Source of the DNA: Apodemus sylvaticus
Lineage: Eukaryota > Chordata > Mammalia > Rodentia > Muridae
DNA length: 64,000 nucleotides
Direction: 5' to 3'
Assembly: GCF_947179515.1 (NCBI RefSeq)
Contig: NC_067474.1
Coordinates: 86,684,824 to 86,748,823, forward strand
Shown: positions 23,701 through 35,878 of the stretch, piece by piece
How positions within the stretch are numbered: the first letter of the stretch is position 1
How the letters are laid out: every line of letters starts with the position of its first letter
Made by a program: the position numbers and the translations under genes
The notes under the pieces: generated by a model
What the model saw: the letters and a program-made list of their open reading frames with translations, nothing else
Told to the model about the DNA's origin: nothing
Databases searched by the model: none

Positions 23701-24298
23701 TACTTCCTTGGAGATGGAACCTAATCAGGAACCTGTCACAATTTCCTTTTATAGAGGACTTCATAAGAGATTTTTCTCTACTTCTATCATGCTTAATATT
23801 CTAAATAGATTTTAAAAACTGGTTGAGTGTATACGACTTTTAGCTTCAAAAATATAATGTATACTTAAGAGGAATTTAACTATTCTAAATTATTTTGATG
23901 ACTTAAAATATGTCAATACTGAGTTGTATATTTTAAAATAAATTTTATTAGTTTAATTAATAAAAAATTTAAAAATAAAAGATGTTAGTTACCTTGAAAG
24001 TAACTGGATAATTTATTGACAAGGTCTCTATTATTATTATAGATAATAATGTCAAGAAGATTTGTAAAAAAAAAAAGTATCATCCCTAAATAGAAAGGCA
24101 TATGGATCATTCCACAGAATGAACTACTACACAGTGATTGAAGCAGGGGCAGCATTACACTATAGTGTGCAGTTTCCCAGAATTTTTTGGGAAAGATGAC
24201 AAGTGACCTAGGTGTAGCAGCTCTGATCTGCTGACTAAGTAGTCAACCTTGTCACCTTCATATTGCAATAAAACATAAGAAAGTGTTTTTTACATTAT
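23701..24298. other. AT-rich sequence, nothing recognised
   Basis: About 600 nt of AT-rich DNA. The block at 23935-23985 is nearly pure A/T. No gene, RNA or repeat recognised. Confidence 0.45.
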
Positions 24299-24800
24299 AT
24301 ACTAGCTTTATTTACATTTCAAATGGTATCTCCTTTTCTTGTTACCCCTCCAAAAACCCCCTATCCCACCCCCCTCATCCTCCTTACCAACATCCCCTCC
24401 CACTTTCCTGACCTGGCATTCCCCTACCCTGGAGCATCAAGCCTTCACAGGACCAAAGGTCTCTCACTGATGTCTGAAAAGGCTATCCTCTGCTACATAT
24501 GAAGCTGAAGCCATGGGTCCCTCCATGTGTACTCTTTGGTGGTTTAGTCCCTGGGATCTCTTGGGGGTACTGGTTGGAACATATTATTGTTCCTATGGGG
24601 CTGCAAACCTCTTCAGCTCCTTCAGTCCTTTCTCCAGTGCCTCCATTGGAGATCCTATGCTCAGTCTATGGATTGGCTGTGAGCCATGGGTATTTTGATC
24701 CACCTTCTAAGAAGGATCAAAATATCCGCACTTTGGTCTTCCTCCTTCTTGAACCTCATATGGTCTGTGAGTTGTATCTTGGGAATTCCGAGCTTTTGGG

Positions 24801-27800
24801 TTAATATCCACTTAACAGCGAGTGTACACCGTGTATGATCTTTTGTGATTGGGTTACTTCACTAAGGATGATATTTTCTTGTTCTATCCATTTGCCTAAG
24901 AATTTCATGAATTTATGGTTTCTAATAGCTGAGCAGTACTCCATTGTGTATATGTATCAAAATTTCTGTATCCATTCCTCTGTTGAGGGACATCTGTGTT
25001 CTTTCCAACTTCTGGCTATTATAAATTAGGCTGCTATGAACATAGTGAAACATGTGTCCTTATTATCTGTTGAAGTATCTTCTGGGTATATGCCCAGAAG
25101 TGGTATAACTGGGTCCTCAGGTAGTACTATGTCCAATTTTTTGAGAAACTGCCAAACTGATTTCCAGAGTGGTTTTACCAGCTTGCAATCCCACCAGCAG
25201 TGGAGGAATGTTCCTCTTTCTGCACATCCTCTCCAGCACCTGCTGTTTCCTAAGTTTTTGATCTTAGCCATTCTGACTCATGTAAAGTAGAATTTCAGGG
25301 TTGTTTTGATTTGCATTTCCCTGATGACTACGGATTTTAAACATTTCTTTAGGTGCTTCTCAGCCATTCAATATTCCTTAGGTGAAAATTCTTTGTTTAG
25401 TTCTGTACCCCATTTTTTAATAGGGTTATTTGTCTCTCTGGAGTCTAACTTCTTGTGTTCTTTGTATATACTGGATATTAGCCCTCTGTTGGATGTAGGG
25501 TTGGTAAAGATCTTTTCCTAATTTGTTGGTTGCCATTTTGTCCTATTGACAGTGTCCTTTGCCTTACAGAAACTTTGTAATTTTATGAGGTCCCATTTGT
25601 CAATTCTTGATCTTAGAGCATAAACTATTGGTGTTTTGTTCAGGAACTTTACCCCTGTGCCCATGTCCTCAAGGGTCTTCTCCAGTTTCTTTTCTAGTAG
25701 TCTCAGGGTGTCTGGTTTTATGTGGAGGTCCTTGATCTACTTGGATTTGTGTTTAGTACATGGAGATAAGAATGGATCGATTTCCATTCTTCTGCATGCT
25801 AGCCTCTGGTTAAACTAGCATCATTTGTTGAAAAGGCTATTTTTTTCCACTGGATGGTTTTAGCTCCTTTGTCAAAGATTAAGTTAACCATAGGTGTGTG
25901 GGTTCATTTCTGGGTCTTCAATTCCATTCCATTTATCTACCTGCCTGTCACTGTACCAATACCATGCAGTTTTTAACACTAGTGCTCAATAGTACTGCTT
26001 GAGGTCTGGGATACTGATTCCCTCGGAAGTTCTTTACTGTTGAGAATAGTTTTAGCTATCTTGGGTTTTTTTGTGATTCCAGATGAATTTGAGAATTGCT
26101 TTCTCTAACTCTATGAAGAATTGAGTTGAGATTTTTGATAGGGATTGCATTGAATCTGTCGATTTCTTTTGGCAAGATGGCCATTGTTACTATATTAATC
26201 CTATAAATCCATGAGCTTGGAAGATTTTTCCATCTTCTGAGGTCTTCTTGTATTTCTTTCTTCAAAGACTTGAAGTTTCAGTCATACAGATCTTTCACTT
26301 GTTTGGTTAGAGCCACACCAAGATATTTTATATTGTTTGTGACTATTGTGAAGGGTGTCATTTCCCTAATTTCTTTCTCAGCTGTTTATCCTTTGAATAT
26401 AGGAAGGCTACTGATTTGTTTGAGTTTATTTTATAGCCAGCCACTTTTTGGAACTTGTTTATCAGTTATATGAGTTCTCTGGTGGAGTTTTTGGGTCACT
26501 TAAGTATACTATCATATCATCTGCAAATAGTGATAAATTGACTTCTTCCTTTCCAATGTGTATCCCTTGACCTCCTTTTGCTGTCTAACAAAAAGCTCTA
26601 GCTAGAACTTCAAGTTCTATGCTGAATAAATATTGAGAAAGAGGGCAGCCTTGTCTAGTCTCTGATTTTAGTGGGGTTGCTTAAAATTTCTCTCCATTTA
26701 GTTTGATGTTGACTACTGGTTTGCTGTATATTGCTTTTCCTATGTTTAGGTATGGGTCTTGAATTCCTGAACTTACCAAGACTTTTATCATGAAAGGGTG
26801 TTGCATTTTGTCAAATGCTTTCTCATCATCTAATGAATTGATCATGTGGTTTCTTCTTTGAGTTTGTTTATGTAGTGGATTACAATGATGGATTTCCATA
26901 TATTGAACCATCCCTGCATCCCTGATCCTACTTGATCATAATAGAAGATTGTTTTGATATGCTCTTGGACTCAGTTGGCAAGAATTTTATTGAGTATTTT
27001 TGCATTGATATTCATAAAGGAAATTGGTCTAAAGTTCTCTTTATTGGGTCTTTGTGTGGTTTAGGTATCATAGTAATTGTGGCTTCATTGAACAAGTTGG
27101 GTAGTGTTCCTTCTGTTTCCATTTTATGGAATTATTTGAAGAGTATTGGTGTTAGGACTTCTTTGAAGGTAAGATAGAACTCTGTATTAAAACCATCTGG
27201 TCCTGACCTTTTTTTGGTTAGGAAACTATTAATGACTGCTTGTATTTCTTTAGTGGTTATGGGATTGTTTAAATCATTTACCAGATCCTGATTTAACTTT
27301 GATACCTGGTATCTATCTAGAAAATTGTCCATTTCATCTCGATTTTCCAGTTTTGTTGAGTATAGACTTTTGATGTAGGATCTGATGATTTTTTGGATTT
27401 CCTCACTATCTATTGTTATGGCTCCCATTTCATTTTTGATTTTGTTGATTTGGATACAGTCTCAGTGTCCTTTGATTTTTTTGGCTAAGGGTTTGTGTAT
27501 CTGTTGGTTTTTTTTTTTTTTTCAAAGAACCAACTCCTGTTTTGTTTGATTCTTTGTATACTTCTTTTTGTTTCTACTTGGTTGATTTCAGCCCTGAATT
27601 TGATTATTTCCTGCTGTCTACTCCTCTTGGGTGTATTTGCTTCTCTTTGTTCTAGAGCCTTTAGATGTGCTATCAAGCTGCAAGTGTATGCTTTTATGCA
27701 CGTGTATCCAGATTCTTTTTGGAGGTACTCAGAGCTATGAATTTTCCTTTTAGCACTGCTTTCATTGTGTCCCATAAGTTTGCGTATTTTGTGCCTTTAT

Positions 27801-28640
27801 TTTCATTAAATTCTAAAAAGTCTTTAATTTTTTTCTTTATTTTTTCCTTGGCCAAAATATCATTGAGTAGAATGTTGTTCAGTTTCCATGTGTATGTGGG
27901 CTTTCTCTTGTTTTTGTTGTTATTGAAGACCAGCATTAATCTTTTGTGATATGATCGGGTGCATGGGATTATCTCAATCTTCTTATATCTGTTGAGGTCT
28001 ATTTTTTGACTGAGTATATGGTCAGTTTTAGAGAATGTGCCATGAGGTCCTGAGAAGAAGATATATTCTTTTGTTTTAGGATAAAGTGTTCTATTGATGT
28101 GTGTTAAATCTATTTGGTTCATAACTTCTGTTAGTTTCACTGTGTCTCTGTTTAGGTTCTGTTTCCATGATCTGTTCATTGATTAGAGTGGTGTGTTTAA
28201 GTCTCCCACTATTATTGTTTGAGGTGCAATGCATGCTTTGAGCTTTAGTAAAGTTTCTTTTTTGAGTGTGGTTGCCCTTACATTTGGAGCATAGACATTC
28301 AGAATTGAGAGTTCATCTTGGTAGATTTTTTTCCTTTGATTAAAATGAAGTGTCCTTCATTATATTTTTTTGATTACTTTAGGTTGAACATCATTTTTAT
28401 TCAATATTAGAATGGCTACACCAGCTTTTTTTTATTGGGACCATTTGCTTGGAAAATAGTTTTCCAGCTTTTTACTCTGAGGTAGTGTCTGTGTTTGTGC
28501 CCGAGGTTAGTTTCCTGTATGTAGCAATGTTGAGTCCTGTTTATGTATTTATTCTGTTAATCTACATCTTTTTATTGGAGAATTGAGTCCATTGATATTA
28601 AGAGATATTAAGGAGAAGTGATTGTTGCTTCCTGTTCTTT
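24801..28640 (-). pseudogene. L1 ORF2 pseudogene, nearly full length
   Basis: On the minus strand it covers the endonuclease domain (start region near 28640, then NRSWKQNLNRDTVKLTEV and HKTDLN-type segments around 27960-28180), the RT domain (PDGFNTEFYLTFKEVLTP near 27140, the FADD region near 26520-26535, and SLDDEKAFDKMQHPFM near 26800) and the C-terminal cysteine motif RCWRGCAERGTFLHCWW near 25215. The stop is at 24801-24803. Some fifteen separate short frames show repeated frameshifts and nonsense changes. Length is about 1,280 codons, as expected for rodent ORF2. Confidence 0.9.
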
Positions 28641-28713
28641 TCTTATTAGAGCTGGAGTTATGTTTGTGTGGCTCTCTTCTTTTTTGGTTTGTTAAAAGAT
28701 GATTATTTTCTTG

Positions 28714-29740
28714 CTTTTTTTAGGGTGTAGTTTCCCTCCTTTTGTTGGTATTTTACATTCATTGTCCTTTGAAGGGCTGGATTTGTGGAAAGATATTGTG
28801 TAAATTTGTTTTGTCATAGAATACCTTGGTTTCTCCATTTATGGTAATTGAGAGTTTTGCTGGGTATAGTAGCCTGGGTTGGCATTTGTGTTCCCTTAGG
28901 TTCTGTATGACATCTGCTCAGGATCTGGTTTTAATAGTCTCTGGTGAGAACTCTGGTATAATTCTGATAGCTCTGTCTTTATATGTTGTTTGACCTTTTT
29001 CTCTTAATGCTTTAATATTATTTTGTTGTTTTGTGCATTTTGTGTTTTGACTATTATGTGATGGGAGGAATTTCTTTTCTGGTCCAATCTATTTGGAGTT
29101 CTATAGGCTTCCTGTATGTTCATAGGCATCTCTTTTTTAGGGTAGGGAAGTTTTCTTCTATAATTTTGTTGAAGGCATTTACTGGCCCTTTAAGCTGGAA
29201 ATCTTCACTCTCTTCTATACCTCTATAATCCGTATGTTTGTTCTTCTCATTGTGTCCTGGATTTCTTAGATGTTTTGGGTTATAAGCTTTCTGATCCTTT
29301 TTGCATTTTTTCATTTTCTTTGACTGTGTATCACTGTTTTCTATGGTATCTTCTGCACCTGAGAAAGTCTCTCTACTATCTCTTGTATTCTGTTGTTGAT
29401 GCTTGCATGTATGACTCCTGACGTCTTTCCTAGGTTTTCTATCTCCAGAATTGTTTCCTTTTGTGATTTTTTATTGTGTCTACTTCCATTTTGTATCTTG
29501 GATGGTTTTGTTCTAGTCCTCGACCTGTTTGGTTATGTTTTCCTGTATTTCTTTCAGAGAGTTATTTCTGTCCTTCTTGCAGTCCTCTATCAGCATCATG
29601 AGCTATGATTTTAAATCCAAACCTTGCTTTTCTGGGGTGATGGGGTATCTAGGACTTGCTGTTGTGTGAAAACTGGGTTCAGATAGCGCCATATTGACTT
29701 GTTTTCTGTTGGTAACATTCTTGTGTTTGTCTTTTGCCAT
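28714..29740 (-). pseudogene. L1 ORF1 pseudogene
   Basis: The start MAKDKHKNVTNRK lies at 29740 on the minus strand, followed by the N-terminal SEPSF and RYPITPEKQGLDLKS segments. The frame then breaks within the coiled coil. The RRM-type part is readable as ESEDFQLKGPVNAFNKIIEE (29200-29150) and the C-terminal domain in pieces down to about 28714. It is about 70-100 codons shorter than the ORF1 at 58255-59481, mostly because of fewer coiled-coil repeats. Confidence 0.85.
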
Positions 29741-30176
29741 TTGGTTATCTCTGGTGTTAGTAGGTCCCATTGTCTCTGGTTGGAACTTGTCCCTCCTGTG
29801 GGCCTTCAAGCCTGTTGTCAGACTCCCTGGGAGATTAGCTCTCCCCTGCCACAGAGAGTTGTGGCTCAGCACAGCTCCTGGGTGCAGATGGAGCCTGGAA
29901 GGACCCTGTCCCAGCTGCTCTGCCACTCCTGGGTTCCCTGCTCTCCTGACAATACCTGCTTTGCCCAGTCACCAGAGAGAAAATGGCTGTCTCAACTCCA
30001 AACCTGGAGTCAAAGCACTCCCTGGAGAACAGTTCTCCCCTGGCAGGACTGGTGCACAGATAGCTGTGGAGCAGCCCAGCTCCTGGGGGCAGGTGGAGCT
30101 TGGAAGTACCCTGTCGCAGCTACTCTGTCACTCCTGTGCTGCCTGTGCCCCTGACTGTACCTGCCTTGTCAAGAAA
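29741..30176 (-). promoter_or_regulatory. L1 5' UTR with two tandem promoter monomers
   Basis: Two copies of a unit of about 195 nt are visible. CTCCCTGG starts at 29823 and at 30018, each followed by AGCTCTCCCCTG-like or AGTTCTCCCCTGG sequence, then CCCAGCTCCTGGG and a tract ending CTGTCxCAGCTxCTCTG. Tandem monomers of about 200 nt are the hallmark of murine L1 promoters. The second unit is truncated at about 30176. Confidence 0.82.
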
Positions 30177-30571
30177 GTGTTTTATCAAACATTGTTTCCA
30201 CTCTTCCCAGGGTTTAAATTTTTATATTATCTACCCAGAGTAAGAGATATAAAACTTAAGGTTTCAGTTACATCAATTATCCCATTTAGGTACTGAATAA
30301 AAGCCCTAGTTTCTCACATCTGTAATTGGTAAACTATATAAAAAATTTGGTAAAAAGATGTTCCCTACTTTGGGAACATCTAAAAAAATTGCTAAAATTG
30401 CTTAAGAGATGAACTTGATTCATGCTTATTAGTTAATTACAAATGTTACCACTTGAGATGAGTGTGGTGTGGTGCTCCCATTCCCTGGTGTGACCTGCTA
30501 CCTTTCAAGTATGTCAATAGGGTCACCAGCTCAGAGCATCTGAAAATCTCAGTGTTTATGATCTGTGTAGG
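30177..30571. other. unrecognised sequence
   Basis: No gene or repeat recognised between the L1 5' end and a B1 element. Confidence 0.4.
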
Positions 30572-30723
30572 TACCAGGTAGGGTGGCATAAACATTTAAT
30601 CACCGTACTTGGGAGGCAGAGGCAAGTGGACTTTAGAGGAGAGTTTGAGGCCAGCATTGTGTATACAGTGAGTTCTGAGAGAATCAGGACTATATAGAGA
30701 GACTCTGAATTTAAAAAAAAAAT
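30572..30723 (+). mobile_element. old B1 SINE, plus strand
   Basis: Diverged B1: CTTGGGAGGCAGAGGCAAGT, GTTTGAGGCCAGCATTGTG, AGTGAGTTCTGAGAGAATC and an A-run tail (30712-30723). The 5' end is degraded. Confidence 0.8.
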
Positions 30724-32376
30724 GTGTGCAGGGCTTAATCTTCAGCCATACCCTCATTTCCTTTGAGGAGATTGGTTAATAAGGCAGCAGATACCACTAA
30801 TCACTTCATATTCCTGATAACCAGTCTCCATCCACAGTCTGTACAGAAGTTTCATCCTGTAAATTTATTAGCATAGTTAGATTTAATCAAACAGGGTTCT
30901 TATAAAAAAAGAGATGGTACCTCATTACTAAGGGAGTTTTGAAGAATCTTAAATAAAATAAAAGATGCGATCTCACCCCAACAAATGCTTGAGATTAGAA
31001 ATAGACTGATTTCTCTGGTTTTATCAAAACAGTCCTGAAAACAGAAAATTAGCTTTGGTCTCCCTGACGTAACTGTTGTGTTCCTTTGTCTTGAGAAGAG
31101 ATGTGATGCATGTGCACTGTCTCAGCAAATACATGATCAGCCTGTTTGTTCCTACTGGAGGCCACATTAGGAGACTACGGGACACTGAATGCTGCACATC
31201 AACCTGGGACAGACAAGGAATCCCTGAAACAGCTCCCCAAAGTGCACACTTTCCCTTTTCTCAGAGGAAAGAATAAAACAGAATGAACAAAATCAAAATG
31301 TAGTAATATAACAATCAGTTCAAGACTCTGTGAAAACAATGGAGCAACTGCACAATGGAAAAAGCCTACCCAACGGAAAGTCCAATAGTGATATCACAAA
31401 GGAAGTATTTATGTCACAAAAGCTATCATGGATGAGCTTGGAAGAAGCTGTGTCTGCAAAGGCTGACTCACTGATTAAAACTGCAAGTGTAGAGAACTTA
31501 GAATATTGCAGTTTTAGGGCCTAATCACAATTTATTGTGAATGATCTTTAGCCTACTAAATAACTATTCCTTTCACCTTACTCTACCAGATCTAACATCC
31601 TGACAGACCTTTTATAATATATTAACTCTAGCAAAATCTTAGCTTTCCAGTGATCAAAGGGCTAAGTGTGGTTCCCCGTACCATGCAAGGCCTATAATAG
31701 GGTTTTACCTAACTTACCACATGATGTATCCACAAATGTATTTGAAAACTGCCTTGGTTTATGGATTTCTTTTGTTCTGATAATTTAAGCAGTTCATGAA
31801 ATTGTTACCACCATTGGAACATGGTATTCATTGTAGTGTAAATATTTTTGAAAATACAGGTTAGCCAAAGGGGTAACAGCTCACAGACTGAGAACCACAG
31901 TTTAAGGAGATATTTGTGTCTCTCACTCTCCCAGACTATTGCACTCCAGTGAAATGGGATTTTTTCCTAGGAATCTCATGTTGGATGAAGGAAAAGGTGC
32001 CAGGCAGATTGGAAGCTTGTTTCCCGGAAAGAGATGTCATGTAGTTCTAAACACTGGTCAGACCACCATACAGCATGAGACTGAAGCCCAGACAAGGGTT
32101 GGCCAATGGTGGGGCAGAATCACACCTTGCCTGAGAATGCTTAGGTGTTCATGTCTTTGGCCCTTTATTTAAATGGTAATCTCACCCTGGACTTCCAAGA
32201 TAGTGCCTGGGGTCTTGGGTGGGATCACTTTGTATATCTTTCCAGTGTGCCAACATTAAATATACCCTTTTCTGATGTATACTAGTAATTTGGTTCTTTT
32301 AGTTGTCTTTTTGAGGAAAGGTGGCCAAACTTGACTTGGAGTACAAGCTATGACTCTCTAGGGGAACACTGATTTG
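30724..32376. other. unrecognised intergenic sequence
   Basis: About 1.65 kb with no recognised gene. Short frames at 31076-31276, 31330-31524 and 31939-32172 show no domain and no flanking splice context that I can support. Confidence 0.4.
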
Positions 32377-33062
32377 TTCTCCCTTTTAAGAAGGACCAAA
32401 GTATCCATATTTTTGCCTTCCTCCTTCTTAACAAAACAGCTATGGAAAGAGAGACAGAGACAAAGTATGGAGCAGAGACTGAGGGAAAGGCCATCCAGAA
32501 ACTGTGCCACCTGGGTATCCATCCCATATACAGTCACCAAACCCAGACACTAATGTGGATGACAACAAGTGCTTGCTGACAGAAGCCTGATATAGTTGTC
32601 TCCTGAGAAGCTCTGCCAGTACCCGACAAATACAGAGGTGTGTACTCCCAGTCAACCATTGGACTGAGCACAAAGTCCCCAATGGAGGAACTAGAGAAAG
32701 GACCAAAGGAGCCTAAGGAGCTGTCAGCACCATAGGAGGAACAGCATTATGAACCAACCAGTACCCCCCCCCCCCCGGGGCTCCTAGGGACTAAACTACC
32801 AACCAAAGAGTACACATGGAGGGACCCATGACTGAAGCTGCATATGTAGCAGAGGATGGCCTTGTTGGACATCAAAGGGAGGAGAGGACCTTGGCTCTGA
32901 GAAAGTACAATGCCCCAATATAGGGGAATAGCAGGACAGGGAAGTGGGAGCGAGTGATTTGGCAAGCAAGGGGAACGGGGGGTGGGATTGAGTGTTTTCA
33001 GAGGGGAAACCATAAAGGGGATAACATTTGAAATGTAAATAAATAAAGTCTAATTGAGAAAA
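32377..33062 (+). mobile_element. L1 3' UTR fragment with short 5' inversion
   Basis: The main part (32430-33062) is an L1 3' UTR on the plus strand: GAGCAGAGACTGAGGGAAAG, CAACCATTGGACTGAGCAC, CATATGTAGCAGAGGATGGC and a GGGATAACATTTGAAATGTA end. The preceding 32377-32430 is the neighbouring 3' UTR segment reversed (reversed form of GAAGGAGGAAGGCAAAAATA), so the 5' end is inverted. A pure C run lies at 32764-32776. There is no coding sequence. Confidence 0.82.
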
Positions 33063-33240
33063 GAAAAAATAGGAAAAACACTGAGGTGGATCATGTTTAG
33101 GAAGGGTCTGGTTATGAGGGATAAAATTAGACAAGAAGGGAGCAGACAAATAACAAAGACAGCAAACTTCTGACTTCTTCGTAACCCCTTTAACTAGAGA
33201 AGAAAAGCCTGGCAGATCAAAACAAAAGCATTTCAAAAAG

Positions 33241-33639
33241 GAGCCCTATATGGCTGTCTCCTGGGAAGCCCTGCCAGAGCCTTACAAACACAGAGGTGGA
33301 TGCTCACAGCTAACCATTGGACTGAGTGTGGGGTTCCCAATGGAAGAGTTAGAGAAAGGACTGAAGAAGCTGAAGGGGTTCGCAACCCAAAAGGAAGAAC
33401 AACAATATCAACTAACCAGACTCCCCAGAACTCCTAGGGATTAAGCCACCAACCAAGGAGCACACATGGAGGGACTCATGACTCCAGCCCTGTACATAGC
33501 AGAGGATGGGACACATAATGGGAGGAATGGCCCTTGGACCAATGAAGGCTTAATAGATTCCCCAGTGTAGGGGAATAAAGGATGGGAGGTGGAAGTGGAT
33601 GGGTGGGTGGAATAACATGCTCATAGAAGCAGGGAGAGG
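33241..33639 (+). mobile_element. L1 3' UTR fragment, truncated at its 3' side
   Basis: It parallels the previous element: CCATTGGACTGAGTGTGGGG, GAACAACAATATCAACTAAC and GTACATAGCAGAGGATGGGA. It stops at 33639, where a minus-strand L1 begins abruptly, so the last G-rich part and tail are missing. Confidence 0.8.
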
Positions 33640-34523
33640 TATTGGTGTTCTGTTCAGGAACTTTTCCCCTGTGCCCATGTCCTCAAGGGTTTTCCCCAGT
33701 TTCTTTTCTATTAGTTTCAGTGTCTGGTTTTATGTGGAGGTCCTTGATCCACTTGGAGTTGAGCTTAGTGCAAGGAGATAAGAATTGATCAGTTCTCATT
33801 CTTCTGCATGCTGACCTCTAGTTGAACCAGCAGCATTTGTTAAAAAGGCTATCTTTTTTCCACTGGATGTTTTTGGCTCCTTTGTCGAAGATCAAGTGAC
33901 TATAGGTGTGTGGATTCATTTCTGGATCTTCAATTCTATTCCACTGGTCCACTTGCCTGTCCCTGTGCCAATACCATGCAGTTTTTAACACTATTGTTCT
34001 GTAGTATTGCTTGAGGTCTGAGATACTAATTCCCCCAGAAGTTCTTTTACTGTTGAGAATATTTTTAGCTATCCTGGGTTTTTTGTTATTCCAGATAAAT
34101 TTGAGAATTGTTTTTTCTAACTCTGTGAAGAACTGAGTTGGGATTTTGATGCGGATTGCACTGAATCTGTAGATTGCTTTTGGCAAAATGGCCATTTTAA
34201 GTATATTAATCCTGCCAATCCACGAGCATGGCAGATATTTCCATTTTCTGAGGTCTTCTTCGATTTGATTGAAAATCAATTTTATCTGATATTAGAATGG
34301 CTACTCCAGCTTGTTTACTGAGACCATTTGCTTGTAAAATTGTCTTCCAGCCTTTTACTCTAAGGTAGTGTTTGTCTTTGACACTGAGGTGTGTTTCCTG
34401 TATGCAGCAAAATGTAGGGTCCTGTTTATGTATCCAGTTGGTTAGTCTATATCTTTTAATTGGGGCATTGAGTCCATTGATGTTAAGAGATATTAAGGAA
34501 TAGTGATTATTACTTCCTGTCAT
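33640..34523 (-). pseudogene. L1 ORF2 with large internal deletion
   Basis: The intact start MTGSNNHYSLISLNINGLN is at 34523 and runs through CIQETHLSVKDKHYLRVKG to DKIDFQS. At 34267 it fuses to the late ORF2 segment QIEEDLRKWKYLPCSWIG and continues to NKCCWFN and beyond. Most of the endonuclease and all of the RT core are gone. The junction has little homology (A and T runs only) and no GT/AG pair that would suggest splicing. Confidence 0.86.
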
Positions 34524-34585
34524 TTTTGATGTTATTATTAAAATTTGATTGGTTAACTTCTTTTGGGTTTGATGAAAGAAGGTTA

Positions 34586-35878
34586 CTATCTTGCTTTTTC
34601 CAGGGTGAAGTTTCCCTCCTTGTATTGGTGTTTTCCTCCTATTATCCTTTGTAGGGCTGGGTTTATGGATAGATATTGGGTAAACTTGGTTTTGTCATGG
34701 AATATCTTAGTTTCTCCATCTATGGTGATTGAGTGTTTTGCTGGGTATAGTAGTTTTGGCTGGCATTTGTGTTCTTTTAGAGTCTGGATGAGATCTGACC
34801 AGGATTTTCTAGCTTTTGTAGTCTCACGTGAGAAGTCTGGTGTGATTCTGATAGGTCTTCCTTTATATGTTACTTGGCCTTTTTCTCTTACTGCCTTTAA
34901 TATTCTTTCTTTGTTTAGTACATTTGGTGTTTTGATTATTATGTGACAGGAGGTATTTCTGTTCTGGTCCAGTCTGTTTGTAGTTCTGTAGGCTTCCTGT
35001 ATATTCATGTGCATCTCTTTCTTTAGGTTAGGGAAGTTTTCTTCCATAATTTTATTGAAGATATTTGCTGGACCTTTAAGTTGTAAATCTTCACTCTCAT
35101 CTATGCCTAAATCCTTAGGTTTGGTATTCTAATTGTGTCCTGGATTTCCTGGATATTTTGGGTTACAAGCTTTTTGCATTTTGCATTTTCTTTAACTGTT
35201 GAGTCCATGGTTTCTATGGTATCTTCAGCATCTGAGAATCTTTCTTCTATCTCTTGTATTCTGTTGTTGATATTTGCATCTATGTCCCCTGATTTCTTCC
35301 CAAGGTTTTCTATCTCCAAAGTTGCCTCCCTTTGAGCTTTCTTAGTTGTTTCTACTTCTGATTTTAGATCCTTGTTGGTTTTGCTTAGCTCCTTCACTTG
35401 CTTGTTTGTGCTTTCCTGTAATTCTTTAAGTGATTTTTGTGTTTCCTCTTACATGACCTCAGCCTGTTGAACAAAGTTCTCCTATATTTCTTTAAGTGAT
35501 TTTTGTGTTTTCTCCTTATTGGCTTTTGTATTCTCCTGAATTTCTTTCAATGATTTTTGTGTTTCCCTTGTAAGGGCTTCTAACTTTTGATCCGTTTTCT
35601 CCTGAATTTCTTTAAGTATGTCCTTCATGTGTTCCTCTATGATCATGATTTTTGTGTTTCCCTTGTAAGGGTTTCTAACTTTTGATCCATTTTCTCCTGA
35701 ATTTCTTTAAGTATGTCCTTCATGTGTTCCTCTAGCATCATGATCAGTGATTTTAAATCCAAATCTTGTTTTTCTGGTGTGATGGGGTATCCAGAACATA
35801 CTGTGAAAGGAGAATTCAATATGCTGCCATATTGCCTTGATTTCTGTTAATGACATTCCTGCGTTTGCCTTTTGCCTT
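34586..35878 (-). pseudogene. L1 ORF1 pseudogene with internal tandem duplication
   Basis: The stop is at 34586-34588. Readable from the right: the lost start at 35876-35878 (ATG changed to AAG), N-terminal KANAGMSLTEIKA, the coiled coil containing a 95-nt tandem duplication (35552-35741), KELSKTNKDLKSEVETTKK (35397 leftwards), the RRM region EENFPNLKKEMHMNIQEAYR and the C-terminal GGKHQYKEGNFTLEKAR. A stop in the coiled coil (TAC to TGT region near 35450) and shifts near 35105 break it. Confidence 0.87.
35552..35741 (-). repeat. 95-nt tandem duplication in ORF1 coiled coil
   Basis: GATTTTTGTG starts at 35552 and at 35647, and TAACTTTTGA at 35581 and 35676. Both give a period of 95 nt. The two copies differ at only a few places. 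The period is not divisible by three, so the duplication shifts the ORF1 frame. Confidence 0.88.

Larger units (their letters stand above)
24299..30176 (-). mobile_element. near full-length old L1, minus strand
   Basis: From right to left: a 5' UTR with tandem monomers (29741-30176), ORF1 (28714-29740), ORF2 (24801-28640) and a 3' UTR to 24299. The 3' UTR differs from that of the plus-strand full-length element: it contains the GGACCAAAG / AGGAGGAAGACCAAAGT type section, showing a different subfamily. Both frames are broken many times. At about 5.9 kb with only two monomers the promoter may be truncated. No target-site duplication was found. Confidence 0.9.
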
